The notes below the pieces were generated by a model. It had not been told where the DNA came from, did not search any database, and was given only the letters and a program-made list of their open reading frames with translations. Shown one piece after another: positions 49,057 to 58,256 of a stretch of 64,000 nucleotides of DNA (within the stretch, counting starts at the first letter, position 1; each line of letters begins with the position of its first letter). Source of the stretch: Haloarcula salina (GTDB lineage Archaea; Halobacteriota; Halobacteria; Halobacteriales; Haloarculaceae). The translations under genes were made by a program, and so were the position numbers. The stretch spans positions 186,001 through 250,000 of the forward strand of contig NZ_WRXL01000002.1 of assembly GCF_010119195.1 (NCBI RefSeq), in the 5' to 3' direction.

Positions 49057-49446
49057 TTACGCGCCGCCAGCGCCGGGGCCGCCGGCCGGACCCGCGCCGC
49101 CCGCGCCGCCGAGCATCTGCTGGAGCTCGCCCTGCAGGTCCTCGAACTGCTCCTGAACGCGCTGTTCCTGCTTTTCGAGCGTCTCGACGCGGACTTCGAG
49201 GCTGCTGACCTTCTCTTCGAGGTCGTCCTGAGCCTCGTCGAACCCCGTCTTCACGAGGAGCTCGCCGACCTCGCGGTACATGGTGGCGTCCTCGTCGATG
49301 TCGTCTAGCTCGTCGAGGGCGGTCTGGGACTCCTGCAGTTCCGTCTCGGCCTGCTGCTTCTGGGCCGCGACCTGCTGTGCTGTCTGCTGGAGGTCCTGCA
49401 GTTCCTCGAGCTTCTCCTGTGCTTCAGGCGGAAGATTACCCTGCAT
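49057..49446 (-). CDS. pfdB: Prefoldin subunit beta
   Basis: A 129-residue coiled-coil chaperone subunit starting [20 protein letters not shown]. Two long helices (about 5-50 and 70-110) flank a short beta-hairpin, the prefoldin beta architecture. The complex hands unfolded proteins to group II chaperonins. The tail is Gly/Ala-rich ([17 protein letters not shown]), a haloarchaeal feature. In many archaea it sits with rpl37ae, rpoP and pcc1; here those lie at 53.3 kb, separated by the TA and coenzyme A genes. Confidence 0.93.
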   Translation of the reverse strand: MQGNLPPEAQEKLEELQDLQQTAQQVAAQKQQAETELQESQTALDELDDIDEDATMYREVGELLVKTGFDEAQDDLEEKVSSLEVRVETLEKQEQRVQEQFEDLQGELQQMLGGAGGAGPAGGPGAGGA

Positions 49447-49516
49447 ACTCCGAGGGTCGGGGCCCGCACTGTTAAACCCACGCTTTCGATACTATCGGCG
49501 ATGCGCTCACCCGCGT

Positions 49517-49759
49517 GCCGCTCGCCGGACTCGCGGCGGTTCCAACTCAGGCGACCTCGCCGACGGCCCGCTCGCGCAGTTCTCCCGTCAGGTGCGTTCC
49601 GTGCCGGTGTACCTTTTTCGTCGTCGGGTGGACACCGCACACCCTCCTCGAAAAACCTACGCGAAAAGGCCGCCGCTCGCCGGACTCGCGGCGGTTTCAA
49701 CTCAGGCGACCTCGCCGACGGCCCGCTCGCGCAGTTCTCCCGTCAGGTGCGTTCCGTGC
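49517..49759. repeat. 88-bp direct repeat flanking the PIN toxin gene end
   Basis: Copies at 49517-49604 and 49672-49759 differ at one base. Each begins with a GC-rich hairpin-like GCCGCTCGCCGG part and ends GGTGCGTTCCGTGC. The second copy contains the last codons and stop of the PIN toxin gene; the first is a downstream duplicate. The 67-nt spacer has reverse-strand T-runs that fit terminators. Confidence 0.85.
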
Positions 49760-50211
49760 TGATCGATCCGCCTGACGATGCGCTTTGCCTGCGTCGGTTT
49801 CAGGTACTTGTCCTCGATGGCCGCCCGGACCACGACGCCGAAGCTGCTCGTCACCTCGGCCCCGAGCCCCTGGGCCATCCGGCGGACGGTTCGGTCCTCC
49901 GAGACGACGGCCACGGCCGTGCGGTCGGCGCTGTCGCGGTGCGCGAGGACGCCGGCGAGCACCGTGACGGCCGCGCCCAGGTCCTTCTCGCCGAGCAGCG
50001 CCTCGGCCTGTTCGATGTGGTCCTCGTCGACGGCGGTGTCGACGCCGCCCTCGCGGTACTCGGCCAGGTTCGTCGCGGTCGGTTCCACCTGCACGTCGTC
50101 GACGACCGGCTCTGGAATCACGATGTCGCCGTCGAAGGCGTCCAGCAGCGAGAGCTCGCCCACCTGTCCCAGCGAGTACAGGGCGGTCGGGCCCACGTAG
50201 ATACGCGTCAT
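49702..50211 (-). CDS. PIN-like toxin of an UPF0175/PIN pair
   Basis: A 169-residue protein of the DUF3368-like PIN superfamily. Acidic positions expected for a ribonuclease centre are partly visible: YVGPTALYSLGQVGEL at the start, EPVVDDV, VAVVSEDRTVRRMA (DR pair). The first Asp of classical PIN proteins (D in the N-terminal strand) is replaced by Gly/Pro (VGP), so activity is uncertain. The start at 50211 overlaps the stop of the upstream antitoxin gene (ATGA). The 3' end lies in the 88-bp repeat. Confidence 0.75.
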   Translation of the reverse strand: MTRIYVGPTALYSLGQVGELSLLDAFDGDIVIPEPVVDDVQVEPTATNLAEYREGGVDTAVDEDHIEQAEALLGEKDLGAAVTVLAGVLAHRDSADRTAVAVVSEDRTVRRMAQGLGAEVTSSFGVVVRAAIEDKYLKPTQAKRIVRRIDQHGTHLTGELRERAVGEVA

Positions 50212-50510
50212 AGCTCCGCGGCGGTGTCGGCGTCGAGTTCCAGGTCGGACAGTTCCAGTTGCGTCGTGAGGTTTCGCTCCCGGGCCACGTCGAGCCACTC
50301 GGCGATGGAGAGGTCCGCGAGCTGTGCGGCCTCGGCGGCCGACACGTCGCCGGACTGGTACTGCTCGACGGCGACGCGGATTCGGAGCGTCTCCAGGCCC
50401 TCCCGGAGCGCCTTTCGGATGGTCGTCGAGCGGTCCTCCGAGAGCAGTTCCGCTACGTCGTCGAGTTCCGCTTTCTCCTCGGCGGGGAGGCGAGCGCTGA
50501 TAGTGGGCAT
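50208..50510 (-). CDS. UPF0175 antitoxin
   Basis: A 100-residue UPF0175-type protein. The N-terminal part is a ribbon-helix-helix-like DNA-binding region (ISARLPAEEKAELDDVAELL then DRSTTIRKALREGLETL), and the C-terminal half (VEQYQSGDVSAAEAAQLADL) is the family helix. UPF0175 proteins are usually encoded just before PIN proteins (DUF3368) and act as antitoxins and self-repressors. The overlap with the PIN gene fits this pair. The short gap to 50658 should hold the promoter. Confidence 0.82.
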   Translation of the reverse strand: MPTISARLPAEEKAELDDVAELLSEDRSTTIRKALREGLETLRIRVAVEQYQSGDVSAAEAAQLADLSIAEWLDVARERNLTTQLELSDLELDADTAAEL

Positions 50511-50657
50511 GTTTGCGCAGTCATGCGGTGTAAACGCACATCAAACTACGGGTCGGCAAAGCGCTTGTCGGGGAAGTGACTCCTTCCGTCCCAATCTCGC
50601 CCGGTCGCGACGCCGCGACCGCCAACGCTTAATCGCACCCGGTCCGACGGGTGGCCA

Positions 50658-51503
50658 ATGAGCGACGCAGCACACGCGTTCGTCCCCGGTCACGTCACCG
50701 GCTTCTTCACGGTGGCTCGGGGCGAAGACCCCATCGAGACGGGGTCGCGCGGCGGCGGCATCGCGCTGTCGGACGGGGTCGCCGTCACGGTTCGCCCCGG
50801 CGACGACACGCGGGTCACGCTGAACGGCGAAGCGATCGAGGTCGAGGCCGTCGAGCGGGTCCTGAACGCGCTGCGAACCACGGCGACGGTCACCGCCGAG
50901 ACGCCGCTCCCGCTGGGGTCGGGCTTCGGGGTCTCCGGCGGGCTGGCGCTCGGGACCGCGCTCGCGGCCAACGCCGCCTTCGACCGGCGGCTCTCGTACA
51001 ACGAACTGGTGACGGTCGCCCACGGCGCGGAGGTCCAGTCGGGGTCCGGACTCGGTGACGTGGTGGGACAGGCCCGCGGCGGCGTGCCGCTCCGCCTCGA
51101 ACCCGGCGGCCCGCAGTACAACTATCTCGACGCGATTCCGGCCCGCAGCCGCGTCGAGTACGTCACGCTCGGCGAACTCTCGACCGAGGACGTGGTCGGC
51201 GGCGACACCGACGCGCTGACCGAAGCGGGCGAGCGCGCGCTCTCGTCGGTGGTCGAGGAGCCGACGCTGGCGACGTTCACGCGAGCGTCGCGGCGCTTTT
51301 CCCGCGAAGCGGACCTGCTGACGCCGGCGGTGAAGGAGGTCATCGACGACGTGGCCGCGGCCGGCGGCGACGCCGCGATGGCGATGCTCGGCGAGACCGT
51401 GTTCGCACTCGGGACCGGCCTCACCGACGCCGGCTACGACGCGAGCGTCTGTTCCGTGTACCCCGCAGGTGCGACCGTCGAGGACGGGCCGCCCACGGCG
51501 TAG
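50658..51503 (+). CDS. Pantoate kinase (archaeal coenzyme A pathway)
   Basis: A 281-residue GHMP-superfamily kinase. The N-terminus SDAAHAFVPGHVTGFF and ATP loop ETPLPLGSGFGVSGGLALG (about 78-96) are typical. The archaeal PoK phosphorylates pantoate to 4-phosphopantoate, the first archaea-specific step of coenzyme A synthesis in place of pantothenate kinase. The second enzyme (phosphopantothenate synthetase) is not in the window. It is divergent from the TA pair and followed by a DUF2103 gene 49 bp later. Confidence 0.85.
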   Translation: MSDAAHAFVPGHVTGFFTVARGEDPIETGSRGGGIALSDGVAVTVRPGDDTRVTLNGEAIEVEAVERVLNALRTTATVTAETPLPLGSGFGVSGGLALGTALAANAAFDRRLSYNELVTVAHGAEVQSGSGLGDVVGQARGGVPLRLEPGGPQYNYLDAIPARSRVEYVTLGELSTEDVVGGDTDALTEAGERALSSVVEEPTLATFTRASRRFSREADLLTPAVKEVIDDVAAAGGDAAMAMLGETVFALGTGLTDAGYDASVCSVYPAGATVEDGPPTA

Positions 51504-51552
51504 CGCCGCGGCGAACCGCCCTCCTTATCCGCACCGACGCGTAGCCACGGAT

Positions 51553-52281
51553 ATGGACTGCCGGCAGTGTGCGACGCCGCTCGACCGACCGGGCGACTAC
51601 TGCCTGGTCTGTCACACTGCCAACGCCGACGCGGTCGTCCTCGAACTCGGTCGCGAGCGGGCGACGGTGACCGCCGTCTTCGACGGCTCGGTCGTCGGTC
51701 AGCGGACAGTGACGACGACCCCGGAGGGCGAGGGGAGCGACGAGTCCGTCGTCGTCGAACTCCGGAACTTCGCCGGCCTCGTCGCCGACGAGGTCCGGCG
51801 CAAGCGCCCGGAGGAGGTGTACGTCACCGGCGACCGCGACGTCATCGCGGCCGTCCGGCCGCAACTGCACTACGAGTTCTTCCGCGTCGAGGGCGACGAC
51901 CCCGTCCAGCGCGTCCTCGACCGGCAGGGCGAACCGGCGCTGGAAGTCGTCGACGCCGCGCCGGCGGAGAAACTCGGCGGGAGCCACACGACCCTCATCG
52001 GCGGTCGAGCGGGCCAGCGGGTCGTTCAGACGGTGGCCGGCCACCCCCACGTCAAGAAGGTCATCCCCGGCCCCATCGACGCCGGCGGCGCGAGTTCTCC
52101 CACCGGCGTCCGGGCCAAGGCGACGCGCGCCGACGACAACGGGAACGTCCGGGTGCTCATCCGCGACGGCTCCAGCGTCCAGGAGAACCGCGTCGTCACG
52201 ACGGCCGGCGACCGCGAACTCGGCGAACACGTCAGGGCCGACCTGAACGACGCGCTCCGCGAGGCCGAGCTACAGGAGTGA
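51553..52281 (+). CDS. DUF2103 family protein with N-terminal zinc ribbon
   Basis: A 242-residue archaeal protein. Residues 3-22 hold a zinc ribbon ([20 protein letters not shown]). The rest is an alpha/beta domain with [18 protein letters not shown] and a basic [20 protein letters not shown] segment (about 155-174), fit for nucleic acid binding. DUF2103 is archaeal and uncharacterised. The ATG at 51553 begins the ribbon. Confidence 0.85.
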   Translation: MDCRQCATPLDRPGDYCLVCHTANADAVVLELGRERATVTAVFDGSVVGQRTVTTTPEGEGSDESVVVELRNFAGLVADEVRRKRPEEVYVTGDRDVIAAVRPQLHYEFFRVEGDDPVQRVLDRQGEPALEVVDAAPAEKLGGSHTTLIGGRAGQRVVQTVAGHPHVKKVIPGPIDAGGASSPTGVRAKATRADDNGNVRVLIRDGSSVQENRVVTTAGDRELGEHVRADLNDALREAELQE

Positions 52282-52303
52282 CCGGCGGACAGTCACCGTC
52301 CCG

Positions 52304-52945
52304 CTATACCACGCTGCCAGCACCGAGAGCGGCGGCCACACCGAGCGCGACGACGGTCGCTCGCGAGCGCGCGGGCAATGCCGTCCGCACGTCGAGGACG
52401 AGCGGGAGCGCGTGCAGCGCTCCGAGCGCGAGATAGCGCGTCGACTCGACGCGGTCGACGGCGAGGACGCCGACCGCGAGCAGGCCGAGGCCGACGACGC
52501 CGGCCCCGAGATAGCCGCGGCCGCGGACGGGCTGGCCGGCCCCCTCCAGCACGCCGCCGGACCAGCAGTAGCCGACGGCCGTCGCGGCGACCCACGCGTG
52601 CCAGAACGCCACTGCGGCGGGAACGAGCCCGAGCAGGCCGCCGACGGTCAGTGCCATCGCGCCGCCGTTGACCGCCCCCCAGACGAACAGCACGTCCGAG
52701 AAGCGGAGCGACTCGGGCGCGTGCAGGACCGTCAGTCCGACGAAGCCGCCGGCGATGAAAACCCACAGCGTCGTCGCGAGGACGGCCCCCGCGTCGGGAT
52801 CGACCCGGGCGAGCGCCTGCGTGCCGCTCCACCCGAGCGCGCCGGCCGCGGCTCCCGAGAGGAGGAACTCGGCCGGTGTCAGCCGGCCGCTGGTGGCCGG
52901 AGCGACCCGTTGCAGCCGACGGCGGAGCGCGTCGGACGCTGCCAT
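52304..52945 (-). CDS. Haloarchaeal membrane protein, 213 residues
   Basis: Five to six hydrophobic segments (about 26-46, 56-78, 84-110, 113-130, 145-163, 190-212) and a basic N-terminus. Loops are short. There are no recognised motifs. It opposes the DUF2103 gene and is not clearly in an operon. Function unknown. Confidence 0.7.
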   Translation of the reverse strand: MAASDALRRRLQRVAPATSGRLTPAEFLLSGAAAGALGWSGTQALARVDPDAGAVLATTLWVFIAGGFVGLTVLHAPESLRFSDVLFVWGAVNGGAMALTVGGLLGLVPAAVAFWHAWVAATAVGYCWSGGVLEGAGQPVRGRGYLGAGVVGLGLLAVGVLAVDRVESTRYLALGALHALPLVLDVRTALPARSRATVVALGVAAALGAGSVV

Positions 52946-52978
52946 GTCACGCGCTTCGGCTGCCCGCCCCTTCAGTGG

Positions 52979-53203
52979 TTACGCCAGTTCGGCGGCGAAC
53001 AGGAGGACGCTCGGTGCGACGAGCAGGACAAGGCCGACGAGAACCAACAGTGCGGGCACGACGAGCAGTCCCATCTCGGTGAACAGCCACAGTCCCAGCC
53101 CCGCGAGCAGGGCGACGAGACCGACGACCCGCACGAGCCACGTGACGATACCCTCGAGTCCGGAGTCCGCCAGCAGGTCGACCGCGTCGAGTATCTCGTC
53201 CAT
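52979..53203 (-). CDS. 74-residue membrane protein
   Basis: A small protein starting [18 protein letters not shown] with two or three hydrophobic stretches (about 22-42 and 46-72). The start at 53203 is set by the natural N-terminus; longer frames read into rpl37ae upstream DNA. Function unknown. Confidence 0.62.
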   Translation of the reverse strand: MDEILDAVDLLADSGLEGIVTWLVRVVGLVALLAGLGLWLFTEMGLLVVPALLVLVGLVLLVAPSVLLFAAELA

Positions 53204-53339
53204 ACCGGGCGGGGGTTGACGACGGAGCCTGTTAGTTGCTGTGGCCGCTCGACCGCCGGCTGGGGCGAAACGCCCGCGGTCCGCGGCGGGACCGCATCTC
53301 GAAGGCCTTATGTGGACGCTCGGCGGACAACAGACCACT

Positions 53340-53618
53340 ATGGCCACGAAGAAAGGACGCACCGGGAGCGCCGGCCGGTTCGGCGCTCGCTACGGGCGTG
53401 TGTCCCGGCGGCGCGTCGCGGAGATCGAATCGGAGATGAACGAGGACCACGCCTGCCCCAACTGCGGCGAGGACCGCGTCGACCGTCAGGGAACGGGCAT
53501 CTGGCAGTGCGGCTACTGCGACTACACGTTCACCGGCGGCAGCTACACGCCGGAGACCCCCGGCGGCAAGACCGTCCGTCGCTCGATTCGGGCCGCGCTG
53601 TCCGAAGACGAGGAGTAA
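53340..53618 (+). CDS. rpl37ae: Ribosomal protein L37Ae
   Basis: A 92-residue zinc-ribbon ribosomal protein of the large subunit. It starts [19 protein letters not shown] and has the CPNC and CGYC knuckles (about 40-60) of the C4 zinc finger, with an acidic tail LSEDEE. The start at 53340 is used since the ORF upstream is not L37-like. It is followed by rpoP 26 bp later, the usual archaeal order. Confidence 0.95.
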   Translation: MATKKGRTGSAGRFGARYGRVSRRRVAEIESEMNEDHACPNCGEDRVDRQGTGIWQCGYCDYTFTGGSYTPETPGGKTVRRSIRAALSEDEE

Positions 53619-53644
53619 AGGACCGTCACCCCTATCTCTCAGCT

Positions 53645-53779
53645 ATGAGCTACAAGTGTTCACGCTGTAAGCGCGACGTGACGCTGGACGAGTACGGCGG
53701 CGTCCGCTGTCCGTACTGCGGACACCGCGTCCTGCTCAAGGAGCGGTCGCCGGACGTCAAAGAGATCGACGTCAATTGA
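53645..53779 (+). CDS. rpoP: DNA-directed RNA polymerase subunit P
   Basis: A 44-residue zinc-ribbon RNA polymerase subunit (archaeal RpoP, eukaryotic Rpb12). It has [18 protein letters not shown] and [13 protein letters not shown]. Length is complete for the family. It is too short for many gene callers. The stop overlaps the following Pcc1 start (TTGA). Confidence 0.93.
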   Translation: MSYKCSRCKRDVTLDEYGGVRCPYCGHRVLLKERSPDVKEIDVN

Positions 53780-54036
53780 CCGCGCCCCACCGGACGCTTC
53801 TCTCCGTCGAGTACGACAGCCCCGAGCGAGCCCGAATCGTCGAGCGGAGCGTGCGACCCGAGATCGGCGCGATCGACGGCGACCGGACCACGGCGACGCT
53901 CCACCGCGACGACGAGACCGTCGAAGTCCGCGTCGCTGCGGACGACCTCGTCGCCCTCCGGGCCGGAATCAACACGTGGCTGACGCTCCTGTCGGTCGCG
54001 GAGGAGAGCGACCGCGCGGCCACAGAACAGTTTTAA
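53776..54036 (+). CDS. pcc1: KEOPS complex subunit Pcc1
   Basis: An 86-residue protein of the Pcc1 family, part of the KEOPS complex that makes the t6A tRNA modification. The pattern is [21 protein letters not shown], then [15 protein letters not shown] and [17 protein letters not shown]. The start is a rare TTG overlapping the rpoP stop by TTGA, so it is read by coupling. The neighbour order L37Ae - RpoP - Pcc1 is conserved across archaea. Confidence 0.85.
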   Translation: MTAPHRTLLSVEYDSPERARIVERSVRPEIGAIDGDRTTATLHRDDETVEVRVAADDLVALRAGINTWLTLLSVAEESDRAATEQF

Positions 54037-54069
54037 GCGTCGGGTGACGTGTAGTATCGGTACCCCCTC

Positions 54070-56814
54070 ATGGGAGACGAACCCGACGAACCGACGCCAC
54101 CCGAGACGCGGCCCGACTCCGCCGAGCGCGAACTCGAGGTGCTGGTCCTCGACGCCGACGAGACGGCTCGGCGAGCCACCCACGACGCGCTGTCGACCCA
54201 CCGGCCGACGCTGCGGGTGACGAGCGTCGGGACGCCGGACGACGCGCTTGCTGCCGCGGCGTCGTCGGCGGTGGACTGCCTCGTCGTCGACCCGGCCGGC
54301 CTCGACGACGTCCCGGACTCGCTCGTCTCGAACGACCGGTTCCCCGTCGTTCTCTACAGCGACCGCGACCCGAGCGACCTCGATTCGAAACTACGCGAAT
54401 CCGCCGCGACGACCGTCCAGAAGCAGACCGACGACCGGAGAGAGTTCCTGGCCCAGAAGATCAAGAGCGTCGTCTCGCCGCCGATCGATCGGCGCGAATA
54501 CGCGCTGAGCGACGCGCTCTCGGCCATCGAGTCGCGTGCCGCGGACGGAGAAATCGCCGCGCTCGTCGACGAACGCGGCGATATCGTCTGGACCAACGGG
54601 TCGGTGTCGTCGTTCGTCGCGGGCGACGAGGCGGACGCCGACATCGAGGGACTCTACGACGTTCTGGCTGCCGCGATGCCGGACACACCCCGGAGCGAAC
54701 GGCGGCTCGAACAGTTGCGGGACCGACCCACGGCACCGCTCACCGTCCGCGTGACCGCGGGCGATGGCGACCGGTACCTGCTCCGGCGCGGCTACGACCT
54801 CCCGGACGCCGCGGGCGGACACACGCTCGTGGTGCTCGAAGACGTGACCGACACCGCGACCCGAGAGGCGAGAACGGCGTTGCTGGAGCTCCTGGTGGAC
54901 CACGCCCAGGACGGGCTCTACACGCTCGACGAGCGGGGCGTCATCGACTTCTGTAACGACTCGTTCGCGGCCCACCTCGGGTACGAGCCCTCGGAACTCC
55001 GGGGCCGCCACGCCTCGACGATTCTCGCACCCGGCGAACTCGAAACGGGCCAGCGAACCATCGAGCACCTCCTCGAAACCCCCGGCAAGCAGAGTACCAC
55101 GGTCGACCTGACGTTCGTCCAGAAGGACGGGACGAAACAGGACGTGTCGATCCACTACACGCTGATCTACGGCGAAGGCGACCGGTATCGCGGCCTGATG
55201 GGCGTGGTCCGGAACATCACGGAGCGCCGCGAGCGCGAGCGGAAGCTCCGGGAGACGACCGAGCGGCTGAATCTCGCGCTCGAAGGCGCCGAACTCGGCG
55301 TCTGGGACTGGAACCCGAAGACCAACGAGGTAGCATTCGACGAACGCTGGACGGGGATGCTCGGGTTCGACCCCGACGAACTTGAGCCGTGCTACCAGTC
55401 GTGGGCGGACCTGGTGCACCCTGAGGACTTGCCGGAGGCGGAGCGCGAACTCGAGAAGCTCAAGCGCGGCGACATCGAACTGTACGAGACCGAGTTCCGG
55501 ATGCGAACCACGTCGGGGGAGTGGAAGTGGGTTCGAGACATCGGGAAGGTCTTCGAGCGAAACGACGACGGCGAGGCGGTCCGGGCGGTCGGCATCCATC
55601 AGGACGTCACCGAGCGGCGGGAGCGCCAGCGAGCCATCGAGCGCCAGCGCGACGAACTGGCGACGCTCGACCGCATCAACGTCCTGATTCAGGATCTCAT
55701 CGGGGCGCTCGGCGGGGCGACCACCCGGGCCGAGATCGCGGAGTCGGTGTGCGACCGGATCGTCGAGTCCGCCTTCTTCGAGGTGGCGTGGATCGGCGAG
55801 CGGACGGGGGCGAACGACCGGGTCGTGCCGCGGACCGTTTCCGCCGCCGCCGATATCGACCCGCCGCTCGTCGACGAGGAGGAGAACTGTCCGAGCGCGG
55901 AGGCGCTCAAGACTCGCGAGGTCCGAACGGTACGGCTCGCGGACACAGACGACGAGCGATGGCACCGCGCGCTCGACGAGCGGGATCTGGCTGCCACGGC
56001 GGCGATTCCGCTCGTCCGGGGCGACGTTGCCCACGGCGTCCTCTGCGTGTGCGCGACCCGGCAAAACGCGTTCAGCCCCAGGGCGGTCGAGAGCTTCGCC
56101 GTCCTCGGCGAGATGATCGGGCTCGCGTTCACCGCCGCCCAGAACCGGCGGTTACTGGCCCGCGACACCGTTCTCGAACTGACCTTCGAGTCCGAACGGC
56201 CGGACCACTCGCTGCTCACGATCGCGACCGAGTACGACTGCCGACTCGAATCCGCGGGCCACGTCGACCTCGGTGCGGAGGTCCTCTTCTATCTCTCGGT
56301 CGAGGGTGCCTCGCCGGTGCGTGTTCTCGACGGGCTTGTGGCCATCGCCGACATCGTCGATGGCCGAGTCGTCCGCGGCGACGAGACCGGCGGCGTCGTC
56401 GAACTCCAGGTCGAGGACGTCTTCCAGTCGCGCCTGCTCGACGTCGGCGCGCGGGCCACCGAACTGGTGGTCGAGGGGGGGACACTCACGATCACTGTCG
56501 AGGCCCCACCCGACGCTGACTCCCGGACGATACAGGAGACGCTCTCCGAGTGTCTCCCGCCGCTCTCGCTGACGTCGAGGCGGGAGCGCGAGCGAGAGCG
56601 CGTGAGCCCCGACGGCGACGATGGGCCACGGGACAGCCTGACAGACCGTCAGCGAGAGGTCCTCCGCACGGCCTATCTCGCCGGATACTACGCCTGGCCC
56701 AGGGACACGAACGCGGAGGAACTCGCGGACACGCTCGGTATCGCGTCGCCGACGCTCCACCAGCACCTCCGGCGCGCCGAGCGGAACCTCATCGACGACG
56801 TGTTCGACTTCTGA
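54070..56814 (+). CDS. Receiver-like, PAS and GAF Bat-type HTH_10 regulator
   Basis: A 914-residue regulator. Domains seen are a receiver-like fold (about 20-125, EVLVLDADETARRATHDAL), a diverged segment (130-255), PAS (about 275-390), PAS with PAC (about 395-510), GAF (about 520-675), the Bat region (about 690-830) and a C-terminal HTH_10 (about 850-905: LTDRQREVLRTAYLAGYYAW then EELADTLGIASPTLHQHL). The receiver-like part lacks a clear phospho-Asp. It lies 1.4 kb upstream of halorhodopsin, and Bat of Halobacterium regulates bop; a link to the rhodopsin here is inferred. Confidence 0.85.
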   Translation: MGDEPDEPTPPETRPDSAERELEVLVLDADETARRATHDALSTHRPTLRVTSVGTPDDALAAAASSAVDCLVVDPAGLDDVPDSLVSNDRFPVVLYSDRDPSDLDSKLRESAATTVQKQTDDRREFLAQKIKSVVSPPIDRREYALSDALSAIESRAADGEIAALVDERGDIVWTNGSVSSFVAGDEADADIEGLYDVLAAAMPDTPRSERRLEQLRDRPTAPLTVRVTAGDGDRYLLRRGYDLPDAAGGHTLVVLEDVTDTATREARTALLELLVDHAQDGLYTLDERGVIDFCNDSFAAHLGYEPSELRGRHASTILAPGELETGQRTIEHLLETPGKQSTTVDLTFVQKDGTKQDVSIHYTLIYGEGDRYRGLMGVVRNITERRERERKLRETTERLNLALEGAELGVWDWNPKTNEVAFDERWTGMLGFDPDELEPCYQSWADLVHPEDLPEAERELEKLKRGDIELYETEFRMRTTSGEWKWVRDIGKVFERNDDGEAVRAVGIHQDVTERRERQRAIERQRDELATLDRINVLIQDLIGALGGATTRAEIAESVCDRIVESAFFEVAWIGERTGANDRVVPRTVSAAADIDPPLVDEEENCPSAEALKTREVRTVRLADTDDERWHRALDERDLAATAAIPLVRGDVAHGVLCVCATRQNAFSPRAVESFAVLGEMIGLAFTAAQNRRLLARDTVLELTFESERPDHSLLTIATEYDCRLESAGHVDLGAEVLFYLSVEGASPVRVLDGLVAIADIVDGRVVRGDETGGVVELQVEDVFQSRLLDVGARATELVVEGGTLTITVEAPPDADSRTIQETLSECLPPLSLTSRRERERERVSPDGDDGPRDSLTDRQREVLRTAYLAGYYAWPRDTNAEELADTLGIASPTLHQHLRRAERNLIDDVFDF

Positions 56815-56915
56815 CGGTCGCCGCACTGCGCTGGTCACCCGCCACTGGCACGACTACCTAACCGTCTAGGCACTCATTTGATACCAGAGAAGGGAGTAAG
56901 TTTAACACGCAGATA

Positions 56916-57323
56916 ATGGGTAATCAAGCACGCGGGAGTCCGAAGAGCGAACAGTGGCACGGGATGACGCCGGACGACCGGGACCTCTCGACGTCGGCGG
57001 TCGACGACGTATTCGAGGTCCTCTCGGACTGGCGGCGACGAGCGGTGTGTCTGTACTTCGCGACCCGTGACGAGAACGGAACCGACGTCGAGACGCTGGC
57101 GGCCGCCGTCGCCAGACGAGGGTCGGCGGCGGCGGTCGACGACGGCGACACGTCGGCGTCGGCCGTGCAGTCGCAACTCGAATCCGAGCATCTGCCGACG
57201 CTCCACCGCATCGGCCTCGTCGACTACGACGAGCGCAGCGGCGCGGTCAAGTACTGGGGGTCACCCACCGTCGAGAAGTGGGCCCAGCACGCGGCAGCGG
57301 TCACGCGGCGCGACGAGTTCTAA
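56916..57323 (+). CDS. DUF7344 haloarchaeal winged-helix-like protein
   Basis: A 135-residue protein with the haloarchaeal DUF7344 pattern: VDDVFEVLSDWRRRAVCLYF (about 29-48) and SEHLPTLHRIGLVDYDERSG (about 88-107), a winged-helix-like fold. It is a likely small DNA-binding regulator. It lies between the Bat-type gene and the aldo/keto reductase and halorhodopsin, which may be its targets. Length is typical. Confidence 0.72.
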   Translation: MGNQARGSPKSEQWHGMTPDDRDLSTSAVDDVFEVLSDWRRRAVCLYFATRDENGTDVETLAAAVARRGSAAAVDDGDTSASAVQSQLESEHLPTLHRIGLVDYDERSGAVKYWGSPTVEKWAQHAAAVTRRDEF

Positions 57324-57406
57324 CAGGGTCACGGTGGGCCCGTGCGCCGTCCGGGGGGACGGCCGCGGCGACCACCATTATGCTGTCCGCGCGCGAGGAG
57401 CGACGC

Positions 57407-58165
57407 ATGGACCTGCCACCGGTCGGGCTGGGAACGATGGGCATCGACGACGAGCGCGTCGTTCGGACGGCCATCGACGCCGGCTACCGGCACCTCGACA
57501 CCGCACAGATATACGACAACGAGGCCGTCGTGGGCGCTGGAATCGACGCGGCCGCCGTCGACAGGTCCGACCTGCTCGTCGCGACCAAGCTCTGGGTCGA
57601 CAGCCTCGGACCGTCGGCGGTCCGGCCCGGAACCGCCGCGAGCCTCGACCGGCTCGGGCTCGACGCCGTCGACCTCCTCTACGTTCACCGGCCGCGCGGC
57701 GACTACGACCCCGAGGAGACGCTCCCGGCGATCGAGGCGGTCCGCGAGGACGGGCTCGCTCGGCACGTCGGCGTCTCGAACTTCGAACCGGAACAGCTCG
57801 CGGCGGCGCGCGAGTACGTCGACATCGCCGCCCACCAGGTGGAGTTCCACCCGCTGTACTGGCGTGAGGACCTGCTGGCGGACGCCCGAGCCAACGGGTA
57901 CCCGCTGGTCGCGTACTCGCCGCTGGCCGGCGGTCGCGTGTTCGACGAGCCGGTCATCCGCGACATCGCGGAGCGCCGAGACGCCTCGCCGGCCGCCGTG
58001 AGCATCGCCTGGGTGACCAGCTACGAGCCCGTCGTGACCATCCCGAAGGCGTCGTCGCGGGCCCACCTCGAAGCGAACCTGGCGGCCGCGGAGCTCGAAC
58101 TGGCCGACGCGGAGATCGAGCGCATCGAGGGGATCGACCGCGAAGAAGAGCTGTTTCCGGAGTGA
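57407..58165 (+). CDS. Aldo/keto reductase
   Basis: A 252-residue (beta/alpha)8 NADPH-dependent reductase. The catalytic Tyr is in TAQIYDNEAVVG (about 25-36, with Asp from YRHLDTA before it), the Lys is in LVATKLWVD, and the His region is LLYVHRPRG. The C-terminal nucleotide motif is VTIPKASSRAHLEANLA. It belongs to the prokaryotic AKR5-like group, with many aldehyde or ketone substrates. The ATG at 57407 is chosen over an upstream frame from 57278. The link to halorhodopsin downstream is positional. Confidence 0.9.
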   Translation: MDLPPVGLGTMGIDDERVVRTAIDAGYRHLDTAQIYDNEAVVGAGIDAAAVDRSDLLVATKLWVDSLGPSAVRPGTAASLDRLGLDAVDLLYVHRPRGDYDPEETLPAIEAVREDGLARHVGVSNFEPEQLAAAREYVDIAAHQVEFHPLYWREDLLADARANGYPLVAYSPLAGGRVFDEPVIRDIAERRDASPAAVSIAWVTSYEPVVTIPKASSRAHLEANLAAAELELADAEIERIEGIDREEELFPE

Positions 58166-58226
58166 GCCGGTGACCGCCGTCCGGCCACGACCGCGTCGCA
58201 CGTACCGATACGGTTCGGTGCCACGA

Positions 58227-58234
58227 CCTTACGT
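58227..58234 (+). promoter_or_regulatory. TATA-like element before halorhodopsin
   Basis: CCTTACGT lies about 27 nt before the ATG at 58257, the spacing of a leaderless haloarchaeal promoter. Confidence 0.4.
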
Positions 58235-58256
58235 ACTGCGTCCCAAGAACTAGTAT

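Noticed and set aside
49501-50661. 386-codon plus-strand frame over the TA region
   Set aside because: It lies opposite the PIN and antitoxin genes and repeats ARG/SER-rich shadow composition. The real coding strand is minus.
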